Assembly: GCA_014607495.2 (NCBI GenBank)
Contig: CP053154.1
Coordinates: 9,424,001-9,488,000 of the forward strand
Source of the DNA: Carposina sasakii
Taxonomy: Eukaryota > Arthropoda > Insecta > Lepidoptera > Carposinidae
Length of the DNA: 64,000 nucleotides
Direction: 5' to 3'
Below, piece by piece: positions 30,190-41,411 of the stretch (the stretch's first letter is position 1; each line of letters starts with the position of its first letter). The translations under genes were made by a program, and so were the position numbers. The notes beneath the pieces are model-generated. The model ran no database searches, had not been told where the DNA came from, and saw only the letters and a list, made by a program, of their open reading frames with translations.

Positions 30190-30580
30190 AATCCTATTCC
30201 ATTGCATTGGTAAAGAGCTTCGGAGAAATAACATCTCCTTGTCTCACTCACCTCTGCTATAAAATCGGCTCAGTGCTCCGCTCCTATACTCGTACCGACA
30301 TGATGGCGTTGCTGTACAAACACTTCAGCACTGTCTTCTATATAGGTATATCGATGGCCAATATGGCACTGCTGGAGAGACTGTAGCACTGCCCATGTCT
30401 CGATCGAATCAAAGGCCTTCTTATAGTCCACAAACGCTAGGCATAGTGGCCGATTATACTCTTCCGTTTTTTGTATAATCTGCCGTAGCATGTGGATTGG
30501 TCTATGGTACTAAATCCTTTTCGGAAACCGGCTTGTTCGGGAGGCTGGAAGTCATCAAACCTGCGAGCGAGACGATTTTA
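30190..30580 (-). pseudogene. RTE-clade LINE reverse transcriptase fragment
   Basis: On the minus strand, in order: PPEQAGFRKGFSTIDQ, then (after a frameshift near 30488) LRQIIQKTEEYNRPLCLAFVDY with the KAFDS block, the SLQQCHIGHRYTYIE region, and VRQGDVISPKLFTNAME near 30195-30245. These are conserved RT blocks of RTE elements. It is frameshifted and truncated at both ends, without the FADD box. Confidence 0.8.
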
Positions 30581-30646
30581 CTTGGACTTTAGATTTTACT
30601 TGGACTTTAGATTTTACTTGGACTTTAGATTTTACTTAGACTTTAC
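30575..30646. repeat. 18-bp minisatellite, four units
   Basis: ATTTTACTTGGACTTTAG repeated three times exactly and a fourth time with two changes. It abuts the 5' edge of the RTE fragment. Confidence 0.95.
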
Positions 30647-30656
30647 AATTTTAAAT

Positions 30657-31400
30657 TTGAGGGTATAGTTGAGATGTACAAGTTCGGTTAATAGTGACAG
30701 GTGGTCAGCCCATCGCCTACAAAACACCAAGACCCTCTTGTCCCTTTACTGACTTGTACAGTATGCCCGGGAAGAGAAGCAGCTGTAGTATTATACCTTT
30801 TTTCACTCCCAGAGCAGCATAGAAAAGTTTTTTTCGCTGGATTGGCATTGCACCAGAACAAGAATTGGCATTAAGTATTATCATTAAGCATCAATTAGCT
30901 AGCTAGTGTATAGTTTGTATTATCTCATATCCATTGACCAAGCATCGACTACACCGTATACGTATACGAGTATGCCGTCGAGTGTCAATAGTTATATGAT
31001 TTAATATTAGCTTGATTGTTTACTATACAATTCACTATGTACCTAGCTATAATATATGTTTGTATGTAGGTATCATACGCTGGGGAGTTATCTAATTCGA
31101 TTTATCAGTCAATTTCGAACGATATCGATACAACGCCGCAGCATGGCCGCTGCCCTGTTAGGTAATTGAACATGTACTGGGTTAATCAAATCTTCTCAGC
31201 AGATCCAGCAGTTGGGTATCTATTTATTTATATACTTACTTCCTATTTATAGATCGTATTAGGACATGTAAGGAATGAATAGAAGGTAGGTATTATTGGT
31301 AGGATGTTAGTCATTTGAATCACACATTCATTACTTTCACCGTAATCTTCCTGTAATTATTCCATTATTTATGCCTTCGAAATTCATAAATAAATAATAT
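30657..31400. other. No gene seen
   Basis: Starts with a repeat motif (GAGGGTATAGTTGAGATGTA) also seen near 47425. The rest is AT-rich without recognisable features. Confidence 0.4.
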
Positions 31401-31494
31401 CAGTTATACAGACAGGCCCGTGCCTGGGATCGAACCTACGCCTTCCGACTGAAACGCGTACGTCTTAACCAGTGAGCTATCACCCCTAACTTTC
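31400..31494 (-). mobile_element. tRNA-derived SINE head
   Basis: On the minus strand an A box (TAGCTCACTGG, 31469-31479) and a B box (GGTTCGATCCC, 31426-31436) are spaced as in a tRNA-like Pol III promoter. The flanks do not fold as a mature tRNA and the family is common in Lepidoptera, so it is a SINE head, not a tRNA gene. Confidence 0.7.
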
Positions 31495-31526
31495 GTTTTC
31501 TCTTTATCCCTAACTTTCACCTAATG

Positions 31527-31878
31527 TAGAGCCGTATTCTCAAAACTTTGAAAACCAGGATTTGAGAAAGAAATACCAGGACGTTTAGATTAAAAGCCAG
31601 GATATGACAATACGATTGAGAGTTAGTGGCGTGCGAATTTCAAAACATAGGTCTTTAACACATTCAGTGCCGGTGACTACGTATTTGCTTCTTTTAGGCT
31701 TTCTCGAGGTGCCGCTGATGCTTATTTGCCCGATGTCGGCACCCTTAGAAAATCTGCCGACAGCGAATGTGTCAGGACTTTAAAACTCAGGACGATGATT
31801 TAAAAACTATCCAGGAGAGCCCAGGACACCCCAAAAAGCAGGACGTGTCCTGGGAAAACAGAACGGTTGGCAACCCTA
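31527..31878. mobile_element. hAT-type MITE with 8-bp target duplication
   Basis: 352 bp, starting TAGAGCCGTATTC and ending GGTTGGCAACCCTA. An 8-bp duplication ACCTAATG is found at 31519-31526 and 31879-31886. The interior has repeated CCAGGA/TCCTGG motifs. The left end has drifted from the right. Confidence 0.75.
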
Positions 31879-31886
31879 ACCTAATG

Positions 31887-32510
31887 CGAGCCAAAATTGC
31901 ATTAGCAGAACACTTAGGTACGTAACTCTAGAATCTTATGGTTTAATTAAACAATTTTACAATAAACAATCTCAGATAAGTAAATTAATAAGTATTAAAA
32001 GTGAAGCTGATGTAGAGCCGTAGTCGCTACCCGAGTGGAGGCAGCTCCAAGGTCATTAACCGCATGATTTGACAGGAACAAAATGACCAAGCAGTATTCA
32101 TCAAAAACAAATTAAGATCGCTCCTTTACAATACAATTTGGGATTTACAAGAGTGGTTTGCAGAAAATGTTTTTGCTCCTCCCGAGCGTATTAGGAGTGT
32201 AAACATAGAAATAATGGTAATATCACGTGGTGGCGCTAGAGTTGGATTTAATGGTAGCTTGCTGTGTAGATAAATAACATTTCGCTGTTAGGTATGCTAA
32301 ATTCGTATCACTTACTGGTTAGACTCATCTTTAGAACTTAAGAACGGAATCAACAAACTATTAATTTTATAATTTTCTATTCACAGTGAGTTTATCTAAA
32401 AATATAATATGTATCTACTAAGTACCTATCACAAAAAACTATTTTAGCGTGTCAGACCCTAGTACCTAGGTACATATTAATATGATATTTTTACCTCCTG
32501 TATCTATTTT
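31887..32510. other. No gene seen
   Basis: AT-rich intergenic sequence; no repeat or coding block recognised. Confidence 0.4.
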
Positions 32511-32514
32511 ATAG

Positions 32515-32900
32515 ATGGTGTTTGTGCCAGCCAGGCAAATATTGATACCATGACTTTAGTTAGACCATGATTCTGAGGTACTGAAACACTGAAAATTTTC
32601 GCAGGAAAATTCCAAAATTTTCCGATATATTTTCCTCTTTTCAGGAATAAAATAGTTTGGTTCGTTTAATAAGGCTAAGATAATGACTTAAAAATAAAAT
32701 TTAACCAAAAGATGATTTTAAAAAAAAGTTGCCTTTAAGAAAGTTCAAATAACTGATCAACCCTAAGACTCACAAGTGATCCAAAAAACAGCAATGTCAC
32801 ATAATAACCAAAATGCCCATTTAATTAGTCACAACATCGCCCGATACAATTGGCGTGGAGAGCAAAGATTACCGAAATCAAATCAAAAATACGGTAGTCC
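32515..32900. repeat. MITE of the ACAGGGTGT...GACAGCCAGG family, degraded
   Basis: Left end GGTGTTTGTGCCAGCCAGGC, interior shared with 41412-41826 (CACAAGTGATCCAAAAAACAGCAATGT and ACAATTGGCGTGGAGAGCAAA types). The right end is not clear. Confidence 0.6.
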
Positions 32901-33117
32901 CTTTCTTCTCCGAATATCGATCGTCCGAAAATCATAATCCCTAACAAGTTTGCTATAATCATCACTTTCCATAATGTTTGCGTATACGAAATTGTATATT
33001 ACCTAATCGTCTTTCATTCTAATACTTTGGTGCCATAAAATCGGGTGCTATAATGATTAGATATCATAATTTTTCTTGCTATAAAGTCACATGTCCTAAG
33101 TGTTATATTGTATAACT

Positions 33118-33610
33118 AGTGACCCGCCCTCGCTTCGCTTCGGTACATATCCTCTAAAGATTGGAAATTCCCGTATGTCCCGTTCCCGTGGGAATTTCGG
33201 GAAATAAGTCCTCAGTGCTTCCTTACACTCCCTACCGATTATACCTGTCATATTTCATCATTATGTGTCAAGTGGTTTGCGTAAAAATTGGGAATTCCTG
33301 TTCGTCCCGTTCCCGTGGAAATTTCGAGAAATACGTTCTGAGTGTCTCCTCACACTCCCTACCAAATTTCATAATTATATTGTGTCAAATGGTTTTCGTC
33401 AAAATTGGGTATTCCCGTTTGTCTAGTTCTCGTGGGAATTACGGGAAATCCGTTCTTTGTGCTCCCTAGCAGTCCCTATTCGGGAAATATGTTCTCAGTT
33501 CTTTCTTATACTCCCTACCGAATATACCTGTCATATTTCATCTCTTATGTCATGTGGTTTTCGTAAAAACTTGAAATTCCTGTTTGTGCCGTTCCCATGG
33601 GAATTTCTGG
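33118..33610 (+). repeat. Tandem repeat of about 130 bp behind an RTE-like end
   Basis: Starts CTAGTGACCCGCCCTCGCTTCGCT, an RTE-type terminus. Three to four imperfect units follow, each with CCGTTCCCGTGGGAATTT, CGGGAAAT, CACTCCCTACC and CATATTTCAT. The long plus-strand frames across them follow from the repeat and are not genes. Confidence 0.7.
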
Positions 33611-33621
33611 AAACCCGATCT

Positions 33622-33716
33622 CATGCTCGTTTGCATGCTGCATGCTCGTTTGCATCTTGCATGCTCGGTTGCATCCTGCATGCTCGCTTGCATACTATAT
33701 GCTTACGTGCATGTTG
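33622..33716 (+). repeat. 19-bp minisatellite, five units
   Basis: Unit CATGCTCGTTTGCATGCTG, decaying towards the right end. It follows the 130-bp tandem repeat directly. Confidence 0.9.
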
Positions 33717-33886
33717 CATAGTTGAATAAAACAAGAAAGTTGTTATTGGAAGGTTAGGTCTGTTAGGACTTACAACTATTATAGAAAAGCATTTTATGTG
33801 TAATGAATATTATAGATTGTGATATAGGACATCAAGTTAGGGCTACTTATCATTCGGACACATGATGATTTTGTCATATTATTACA

Positions 33887-34277
33887 TACAGGATGATTTT
33901 TGGTCGTCAACGTTCCCGAAAACTACGGAATCTCCTCATCATCACGATCATTTTTCTCCATGGAAGCATACCTGGGAAGTGTCTGGTTTCCAAAATATTA
34001 GGGTCCAAAGTTGAGTAAATAGACTGCGTTTTTCTGCATAAATGCACATAGACGCGCGTAGCAGGATTTTTTCACGAAAAATAATTAATATCTGTCTATA
34101 AAAAAACTAACATAAACACTAGACACTATAAATTTCGCACGATCAAGGAATTTAAAAATTTTTTTCAAAAAAAAAATTTTTTTTCCCAGCATTTTTTTTG
34201 GCATAAACTTACTTTATTTCATGTATAGAATACGTACCCTTCGTTAAAGGTGGCCACAAAAAAACACCTGTATATTA
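33887..34277. mobile_element. 385-bp dispersed repeat, copy 1
   Basis: Nearly identical over its length to 43893-44279. Left end TACAGGATGATTTTTGG, right end ACACCTGTAT, so the ends are short inverted repeats (TACAGG/CCTGTA). No coding; class unknown. Confidence 0.8.
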
Positions 34278-34359
34278 TGACACGTTAGATTATGGATAAA
34301 AATATTATGAGACAAAATAAAGAACCCAAAAATACATTTCATATAACACAACACAATGG

Positions 34360-34489
34360 TACTTCCCGCTCGGGTGAATAATTTTTTTCCGTTTGTTTAT
34401 TAATAATTTTACAATGGTACTTGTTCAGTATTTCAGTATTTGCCTGGCTGTCACCCATACCCTGTATTTGTAGGTAGTTACTTATACCA
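34360..34489. repeat. SINE tail fragment and MITE end fragment
   Basis: 34365-34425 shares the CTCGGGTGAATAATTTTTTCC...TTATTAATAATTTTA tail of the SINE at 15181-15280. 34431-34489 is only the right end (GCCTGGCTGTCACCCATACCC) of the ACAGGGTGT MITE family. Confidence 0.55.
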
Positions 34490-35690
34490 TGATTTGCACA
34501 AACCTACTTATTAAACTAATTACTCTGTGTACCTATTTGTGCGCTTTTATGACCAAATTCTTGCGCTACGTACTTACTTACGACGTACATTTTGAGGCAA
34601 AAAGGTCTACCGTTTGACTTTTGGTCGGTATACGTTTGGCGAGCTCACATTAAAAGGTTAATCGTTCGCATAAAGCAGAATATAATAAAAGAACGTTTCG
34701 TTCACGAGGCCGACGAGTCAGACATCTCACGTTATAATGCTCGTAAAGTTCGCCCTTTCCTTGCATAATGACATGACGAATTGCGTTCGCGATATTTTTG
34801 CTTCTTTATACGATGAGGTCATTACGCGCCAGTTATGACGCTTAAGGCCGGAAAGAAATGTGCTTCCGAATTTATTGTTACCCGAATCGTTTTGCTCCAG
34901 TGTCATGCAAAAAATGCGTAAGTACCAACTTTTTCCGAAACTGAACAGTTTGAAACTAACTTTTGTTTTAAATAAACGCCTCGACTACTAAAAAGGATGG
35001 TAATTTTTTCGTTGAAAACCAGTTGCGAGGATATTTAAAACAAATTTGGTCATAGAAAGGTATAATGGAGAGCGCGAGTTTCGAGAATGTGTGTTTGGCA
35101 AGCCTGAACTGGGGTGAAAAACTGCTAAAGTTGTATTATGCCAGTGCCTAATGCTTCCTGATAAATTGTACTTCGTTTGAATTTGAGAAATTGGAAAAAT
35201 AAATAGGAATGCACCTACGTAGTTAAGCAGTAAGTGTGGTGAATGTATTTTAAAATGATAATAATGCGCTCTGTTATATAGGTAGTAATAATGTCATTAA
35301 CTACTCGTACATCATGTCTCATATCGAATTTGCAGAAAACATATTTAATTTTTGTATAGTGAGAAAACGAATATAAATTTAATTTCAATTAATTGAATTC
35401 TTAAATGTGATTTCATCTAAAATGTCTTTCGGTGTAACTTAATTTTAAGTTTTACTTAGATTCATTCCTCATTCATTTCCCCTTTAAACTTTAACGCGAG
35501 TTAAAAGCTTAAAATAGTACCTAGCTCTTTCTTACTATTTTTTTGTTTGAAAGTTGAGTTTCTGCGACTACTGCGAGCTAGATGGTAGGTACGTAATTTT
35601 AATAGTACTTATATGTAAGTACCTATAGGTAAGTAAATTATTATAAATAAATTAAGTGTTGGTAGTTACTTAGTAATAAAAAAATACTCT
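34490..35690. other. No gene seen
   Basis: 1.2 kb of AT-rich sequence with several TAGGTACC motifs; no feature recognised. Confidence 0.4.
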
Positions 35691-35696
35691 CGTACC

Positions 35697-36330
35697 CAAA
35701 AGCCAAAACTCGGGCTTACTGTAGACCCTAAACAGTTTCACTATCCCATCTGGCTTCATCATTACGTGCCTACAATATTTGAAAATTGCACTCGATTTCC
35801 TAGGATTCCATCAACAGATCATGATGTACTGGATATGGGTCCATCCATACTATGTCCAACAAAAAAATATTGAAATGATCAAAGGAATTCTAGGCGAACA
35901 CACATTATTTAAAAAAATGCCCAGCCCACCACCAGTTTCTCGGCGGCTCCATTATAAGGCCCGTTTCATTTGTTACGTGAAACTGACCAAAACCCTCTGT
36001 AAAAATCTAAAAACAGACTACTCTTGCTAATGATATTCAAGGGAGATCCCTCGATTCTTCAAAGATTCCATCTTCGGATGTTTTATTTTTTTTATACTAT
36101 ACTATACCTATACGTGCCTACAATATTTGAGGATTGCCTACGATTTCTCCAGGATCCCATAATTAGATCTTGATATGTTGGATATCTGGATGCGTAGCGT
36201 TGGATGCCCTCTGGGCAAATGGACCGATGACTTACAAAGGGGGGGCGGGGGCGGCTGGTAGTGACTGGATGGCAAGCAAAAACGGGAGATCGCTCTTGGG
36301 GAGGATGGATGGAACCAATCCGGAAGCATA
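35697..36330. repeat. Dispersed repeat with two units (GTGCCTACAATATTTGA type)
   Basis: The motif GTGCCTACAATATTTGA followed by GATTTC..AGGATCC/TTCCAT recurs at 35767 and 36114. The same family is present in reverse orientation at 42397-42660. The minus-strand frames here are side products. Confidence 0.55.
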
Positions 36331-36449
36331 CCAAGTGCAACTAAAAAATGAAAATGTAAAGTAAGTAAATTAGTTAATAAACCTGTTATACCTATTAGTT
36401 AACTATAGATAGCTACAAACATGTAACAATCGCTATAACTTACACTTAC

Positions 36450-36756
36450 CAACTTGTTCTGCACAATATCGGGGCGACGCTATCAAAACGGAGTGCTTCT
36501 TTAATAATTTCATAAAAATAAACGAGCAAATCTCCTCATCGGAGTGGGGAAACAGTTCGTGCCCTGAATAAATTTCTTCAAAGGGATCGTTTTCAATTCC
36601 ACGGCTCAATCTTGGGATCTCAGTGAGAATATGTAAAGGGCATTTGTCGGTGTCAACACAGTGTAATGAGCCCCTCGCATTAGCTACGTGCTCCTGGTTA
36701 TCGCGATCTACTTTATCTGCACCAGATATTGCCAATGTACTTTTTATGATTGACAT
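36450..36756 (-). CDS. Unrecognised protein-coding exon (gene incomplete)
   Basis: 307 bases from ATG (preceded directly by an in-frame TAA) to a GTAAGT donor, encoding 102 residues. It starts MSIIKSTLAISGADK and contains CPLHILTEIPRLSRG, a middle acidic stretch FEEIYSGHELFPHSDEE and KKHSVLIASPRYCAEQV. Composition and codon use look like a real protein, without signal peptide or membrane segment. The donor is in phase 1. I found no following exon at lower coordinates, where a dispersed repeat lies. A SINE abuts the ATG upstream. I do not recognise the family. Confidence 0.45.
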
Positions 36757-37015
36757 TTATTTTTCGGTTAGTGACCCTGCCTGCAATGCCGTAGGTCCTG
36801 GCTTCGAATCCCGGTAGGTGCAAACATTGATATGATGAATATCGATGTTTGTTTCCGAGTCATGGATGTTTCTATACTCATCTATGTATTTATATACCAT
36901 TGCTTAGCACCCACGACACAAGACCTTAGGGATCTTAGTGGGGGTCTAGATCAATGTGTTGTGTGTGAAGTGTGTGAATATTTATTTATTCCCCCTTATG
37001 TCAGTACCTACGATT
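36757..37015 (+). mobile_element. tRNA-derived SINE (lepidopteran type)
   Basis: A box TAGTGACCCTG (36769-36779) and B box GGCTTCGAATCC (36800-36811), then a body with GAGTCATGGATGTTTC, ATGTATTTATAT and GCTTAGCACCCACG, ending in TATTTATTTATT. This layout matches an abundant lepidopteran SINE group. ATTTATTT on both sides may be the target duplication. Confidence 0.75.
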
Positions 37016-38580
37016 AATTCTGTAACTGATCTATACGAAAAGTAAGTAGATATGTTACATTTAAAATAGTCCTAAATATAATATTAGAATCACCTTCAAC
37101 TCTATCACAAAGAGGCATTTGAAATCTTAATTAAACCCGGCGGCGACTGTTCGGCACCTTTACACCTTCCGTAATTTGCTTTGTTAACATTTTATGAAGT
37201 TCTTTACCCCCCGCTTGTAAGTTCATACTAGAGTTTCGACGACTCTGAGTGAATATTTTTATTTTAGTTCTAATAATACAACATGGAATTTAAAGTCCAC
37301 TGTTTTTAATTCTGTTAACTAAAAATAAATTTAGAATAGGTAGTCTTCTTTTCAGTAGGTAAGTAGAACATTTTGCTGCTGGTTTCTCCGATAATTATCT
37401 ACTTAGGTACACACGTTTAAAGTTTTACCATCAAGAGTTGTAAGCCTTGAACTTCTATTCATTTAATTTCATATCTTGTATAAACAAATTAATTCTAAAT
37501 ATGTTTATAGTGTCAAAACCACAACCATAAAAACCATAGTCCAAAGGCCAAAACTTACCATTACGCCATTGATAGTCAACAAACATCTGCAGATAAAATT
37601 GAGATAAACTGACTTGTTATTCCAATTTCCGTCAATCCCTAACCTTTATAGTTTAATTAAATGGGAGATAAAATCACGATGTGGCCAGCATGAAACAATA
37701 ACGACTTGCGGGAATACGGCTAAGCCCTGAGACTGACCCTTTTCATATTCGAAGGACCTCCGGAAGTGGGCTGACGTCGCATGTCACTGCATCTTAATTA
37801 GAATGAAATATTTTAGAGAAAATGTTTCTTTATTGCTGGCAGTAAAAAAGTGAACTTTGATACATGAGAATATGACAGGTAATCTTATTATTACGTATCA
37901 ATTATTTTCTTTCTTTTATATTATTATTATCAGGTATCAAAGTCCTCTATTATGATAAATATTACTAACGATACTAGATACATGCAGGTAGACAATATCA
38001 CTAATCACAGTCACAAAAATCCGTAAACCAATCAACATACCTATTAATTTATTTTACACAAGAATTGCGTCAATCGTTAGTTATTTCAGTTATTTGTAAA
38101 CCGTTTAGTGCTTGCTGGTCTTTGCTGTCTAACGGGACGTTTATCGTAATATTGTTTCGTTTGTTCTAGAAATTCAAACTGCAAGGAACCATTTTGAAGT
38201 TCCTTTACGATGCAATGTCGTCGAACTCACTTATAGACGTTTGCACTGTAGTCGTCAATTACATTAGCCATACAAATCAGAATTAATCTTGGCCTGTTTT
38301 AACGCTTGAAGTTGACGTATTTTTGAATTAAAAAACGATATATTTACAAATGCTATGTATCGCATCATGCAATGCAAAGCATCTGAAGACTCTCAAATAT
38401 AATATCTGATATTGATAATAATGTAAGTGTTCATTAATAAGTTCTTTAAAATATAGGATGTGATGTTGGCTGATGAAAAGAGAAAGAGAGGTCGAGAGTA
38501 TGTTATTGACTTTATTTTGCATCCAATGTTTACATGTTACATAAACATAAACAATATAAGTACATGGTAAGTACTTATGT
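37016..38580. other. No gene seen
   Basis: AT-rich intergenic sequence of 1.5 kb without recognisable coding, RNA or repeat features. Confidence 0.4.
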
Positions 38581-38607
38581 ACTAATCCTATTCGTGGTTC
38601 TTGGAAT

Positions 38608-38735
38608 GGACTGCGGGGCTATCGCATTCCTCAACCTCCTAGCTACTATCTAACCTAACCTAAGGGCTGCGGGGCTACCGCTTAGGTTCAATAGGTATTG
38701 GACACCAGAGTGGACTGCGGGGCTATCGCACTCGG
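38608..38735. repeat. Three spaced copies of a 23-bp GC-rich motif
   Basis: GGACTGCGGGGCTATCGCA-type motifs at 38608, 38663 and 38712, about 50 bp apart. They lie just beyond the poly(T) end of the jockey fragment. Purpose unknown. Confidence 0.7.
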
Positions 38736-38762
38736 TGCCGGCTGGCTATCGAATGAATCTAC

Positions 38763-40155
38763 TGTTTTTTTTTATGATACACTGATGATACCCTGAAGGG
38801 CCTTGTCATCTTCACCGGGCGCTGAAGGCGCACAACCGAATGGTTTAAACCTACGCGACCAGTGCACCCCAGATACGGTTGGGGCTTTGTCGCTTGGGGG
38901 ACTAAACAAAGGTTTGTATGACTATTTGTAGGATGGCTGGTAGGGTCGGTGTCCAGCAGCATACTACTTTGGACTCTATCTACTTAGGATTTCTGGAAAA
39001 CCCACAGCTAAAGAATCCTCGAAACAACTGCGGTGGGGCTGTGTTGGCCAAACGAGTCAGATCAGGGCTGCCTACTTTGGTCAGTCACCTATCTGGTGTA
39101 TGTTGAATCTATGAGAGGTTGGCGGCGTCCCCTCCGACGGGGGCGCCGCATATTGGTTGCGCTTGACGCGGGGGCTGGACCTAAACTGACCAGATACACC
39201 GTAATGGCGTCGTCGTCGTCTGCGAGTACATGTCGGGGACGTCGTCTCTGCCCCGTCGAGTGGTAGTGACGGGGTTGGTAATGGCATTCACAACCAGCGG
39301 GTTGGTGTGATGGGATAGGCGGTCAAAGAAGCGACGTGAAGCGTCCTTCATGTATTTACGGAGGGTCGGTACCTCGAGTTCGCGATGCAGATCCAAGTTC
39401 CGGACGTACCACGGGGAGCCCGTGGCCCGCCTCAGAAATTGGTTCTGGATCACCTGCATTCGGTAGAGAGTGGATCGTGGGATGTGGGCAAAGACTACGC
39501 TCGAGTACATGAGTACCGGGCGTATGATCGTCTTGTAGAGCGTAATCTTGTGCCGAAGCCCAAGTTTGCTCTTTTTAGACGTCATGGAGGAGAGGCGGCT
39601 TTCGAAAAACCGCACCCGATTAGACACTATCTTGAGGTGAGCCTTGAACGTAAGTTTACGATCAAGGGTCACACCAAGGTATTTGTACGTTACTACCCAG
39701 CGGTCAAATAGCCTAATGTCTGATTGGCGTCGGCCCGGGGTGTACGGGTCTGAGCGAGTCCGACCGAAGAGCATTGCTGCGCTTTTGTCGGGGTTGACCT
39801 CGATACGCCAACGCCGGGACCATGAGCCTAAGGTGGTAACGGCTTTTTGCAGGGTTTTGCAGATAACCCCATGATCCGCAAATAGGGCGAGCTTCACGTT
39901 TGGAGTGTGCGGGATATCGCTCGTGTAGAGTATGTAGAGAATGGGAGAAAGGACTGAGCCTTGGGGGACGCCGGCCCTGATGGGGTGGGGGGAGGAGAGT
40001 TCGCCCTCGATGCGGTACTTAAACGTTCGGTTGACAAGGAAATCTCGCAGGATGAGCACGAGACCGCGTGGCACTCCAAAGTGGATGAACTTGTAGATCA
40101 AGCCCTTGTACCATACCTTGTCGAAAGCTTTAGCCACATCGAAGAAGAGCACCCC
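38763..40155 (-). pseudogene. Jockey-clade LINE, 5'-truncated, RT active site altered
   Basis: Minus strand. The frame 40152-39181 starts inside the RT (FFDVAKAFDKVW), continues through AGVPQGSVLSPILYILY, and reaches LFADHGVI where active elements have FADD, so the second catalytic aspartate is histidine. The thumb and C-terminal region follow (YLGVTLDRKL, IIRPVLMYSSVVFA). The 3' UTR runs to a short poly(T) near 38763. It is 5'-truncated at about 40155. 323 codons remain open, so decay is recent, but this RT should be dead. Confidence 0.85.
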
Positions 40156-40970
40156 TGATGAATGAATTTAGTGAGCAAGCAGCCGCCTTTATATAGGAGT
40201 CTCGTAGTGTGGGTAATGTGTTTGATGCGTCGGCGCTCGATCCCTTCGGCGTGTGAGTGTGCGCGCGATGACGTAGACTCGCTGACGTAGATCGTATTGT
40301 TACAAGGATAATTTAAATTAAAAAACTACTTACCTTTCACAAATTCACAACATCTATAACAACAAGCGTGAGGAGTTATTCCACAGATTACCAAAGTTCT
40401 TGTTGGAGGATTCTGCGACGTTCAAGTAAGGTGTTACATTTCTAGTAAGCTGGATTACATAATTAAACTATCAAAATCACACCATCTTTTGACATGGCTG
40501 GTGTCTCAATTATGCGGCGAAAGTTGCGGAAAGAAAAAGTGTCACTGAAATATTATGATCTGTGGACACCCTCCACTTAAACCTACATAGAGTTTATACA
40601 GGTGCCTGGAGAAAACGTAGCTTTCGTTTGTCTTTGTGCATTAAGTTCATTCTATAAACGGGACAAAACTACGGCGACGTTCTCAAAGCGCATCGCGAGG
40701 CAATAACGCGCCTCCTCCTGTGGAATGTTATTATGGTAGGTGGGTAGGACTGTAGTACATAATATGAACACACATTCTACACAGAATTTGACAGAAAATA
40801 TATAGACTTCTGGTAATGCCTAACGGTATTTAGATAATTTTGTTTAAAGGTTTTAGTTTTACGTTATCATCCAAAAGGCATGTAGGTATACGTTAATAAT
40901 AAAGAATCAAGCCAAAAGAGTGTAACATCCTACGTTTACAATTAACTCTAACCATTTTATTGTGACAGGC
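40156..40970. other. No gene seen
   Basis: Flank of the jockey fragment with a TTTATATAGGAG motif near 40190 and no coding beyond chance. Confidence 0.4.
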
Positions 40971-41236
40971 TATACAGGGTGTGGGTGACAGCCAGGCAAA
41001 TACTGAATTGCAGGAAATGAATTTTTGGTTTGATAGCCAGCGTTTGCTTTCCGCGCCAATTGTATTGGACGATCTTGTGACTAATTAAATGGACTTAATG
41101 GTTAATCTGTGACACATTGCTGTTTTGGGGATCACTTGTGACTCTCTATTAGGGTTGATCAGGTTTTTAAACTATATGAAGGCAAGTTAAAAAAAAAATT
41201 AAGTCATTATCCTGGCTGTCACAAACACCCTGTATA
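40971..41236. mobile_element. MITE with TIR TATACAGGGTGT...GACAGCCAGG
   Basis: 266 bp, the best copy of its family. Left end TATACAGGGTGTGGGTGACAG; right end CTGGCTGTCACAAACACCCTGTATA. The TATA at both extremes may include the target duplication. Relatives are at 32515-32900, 34431-34489 and 41412-41826. Confidence 0.85.
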
Positions 41237-41411
41237 TGTTTTGTCTGTTTTCGAGGGCCACAAGGTTATCATCATCCCCTCATTTACAAATGTACAAACT
41301 TAAGTATTATTATACCTACACTTAATTTGATAGCAGCATTTAAATTAATATTTTTATTTTTTAAAGTTATTTCAATGATTCCAATATTATATTATACATG
41401 TTGAAAGTATT

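Noticed and set aside
31414..31494. tRNA gene
   Set aside because: A and B boxes are present, but the sequence does not give a proper cloverleaf and matches the head of a SINE.
33118..33716. CRISPR-like array
   Set aside because: Units are directly adjacent without unique spacers, and the DNA is from an animal nucleus.
33161..33729. Two overlapping frames of about 100 codons as genes
   Set aside because: They run through tandem repeats of about 130 and 19 bp; the protein repetition is a product of the DNA repeats.
38651..38664. Telomeric TTAGG array
   Set aside because: Fewer than three units; chance or a minor seed, not a telomere.
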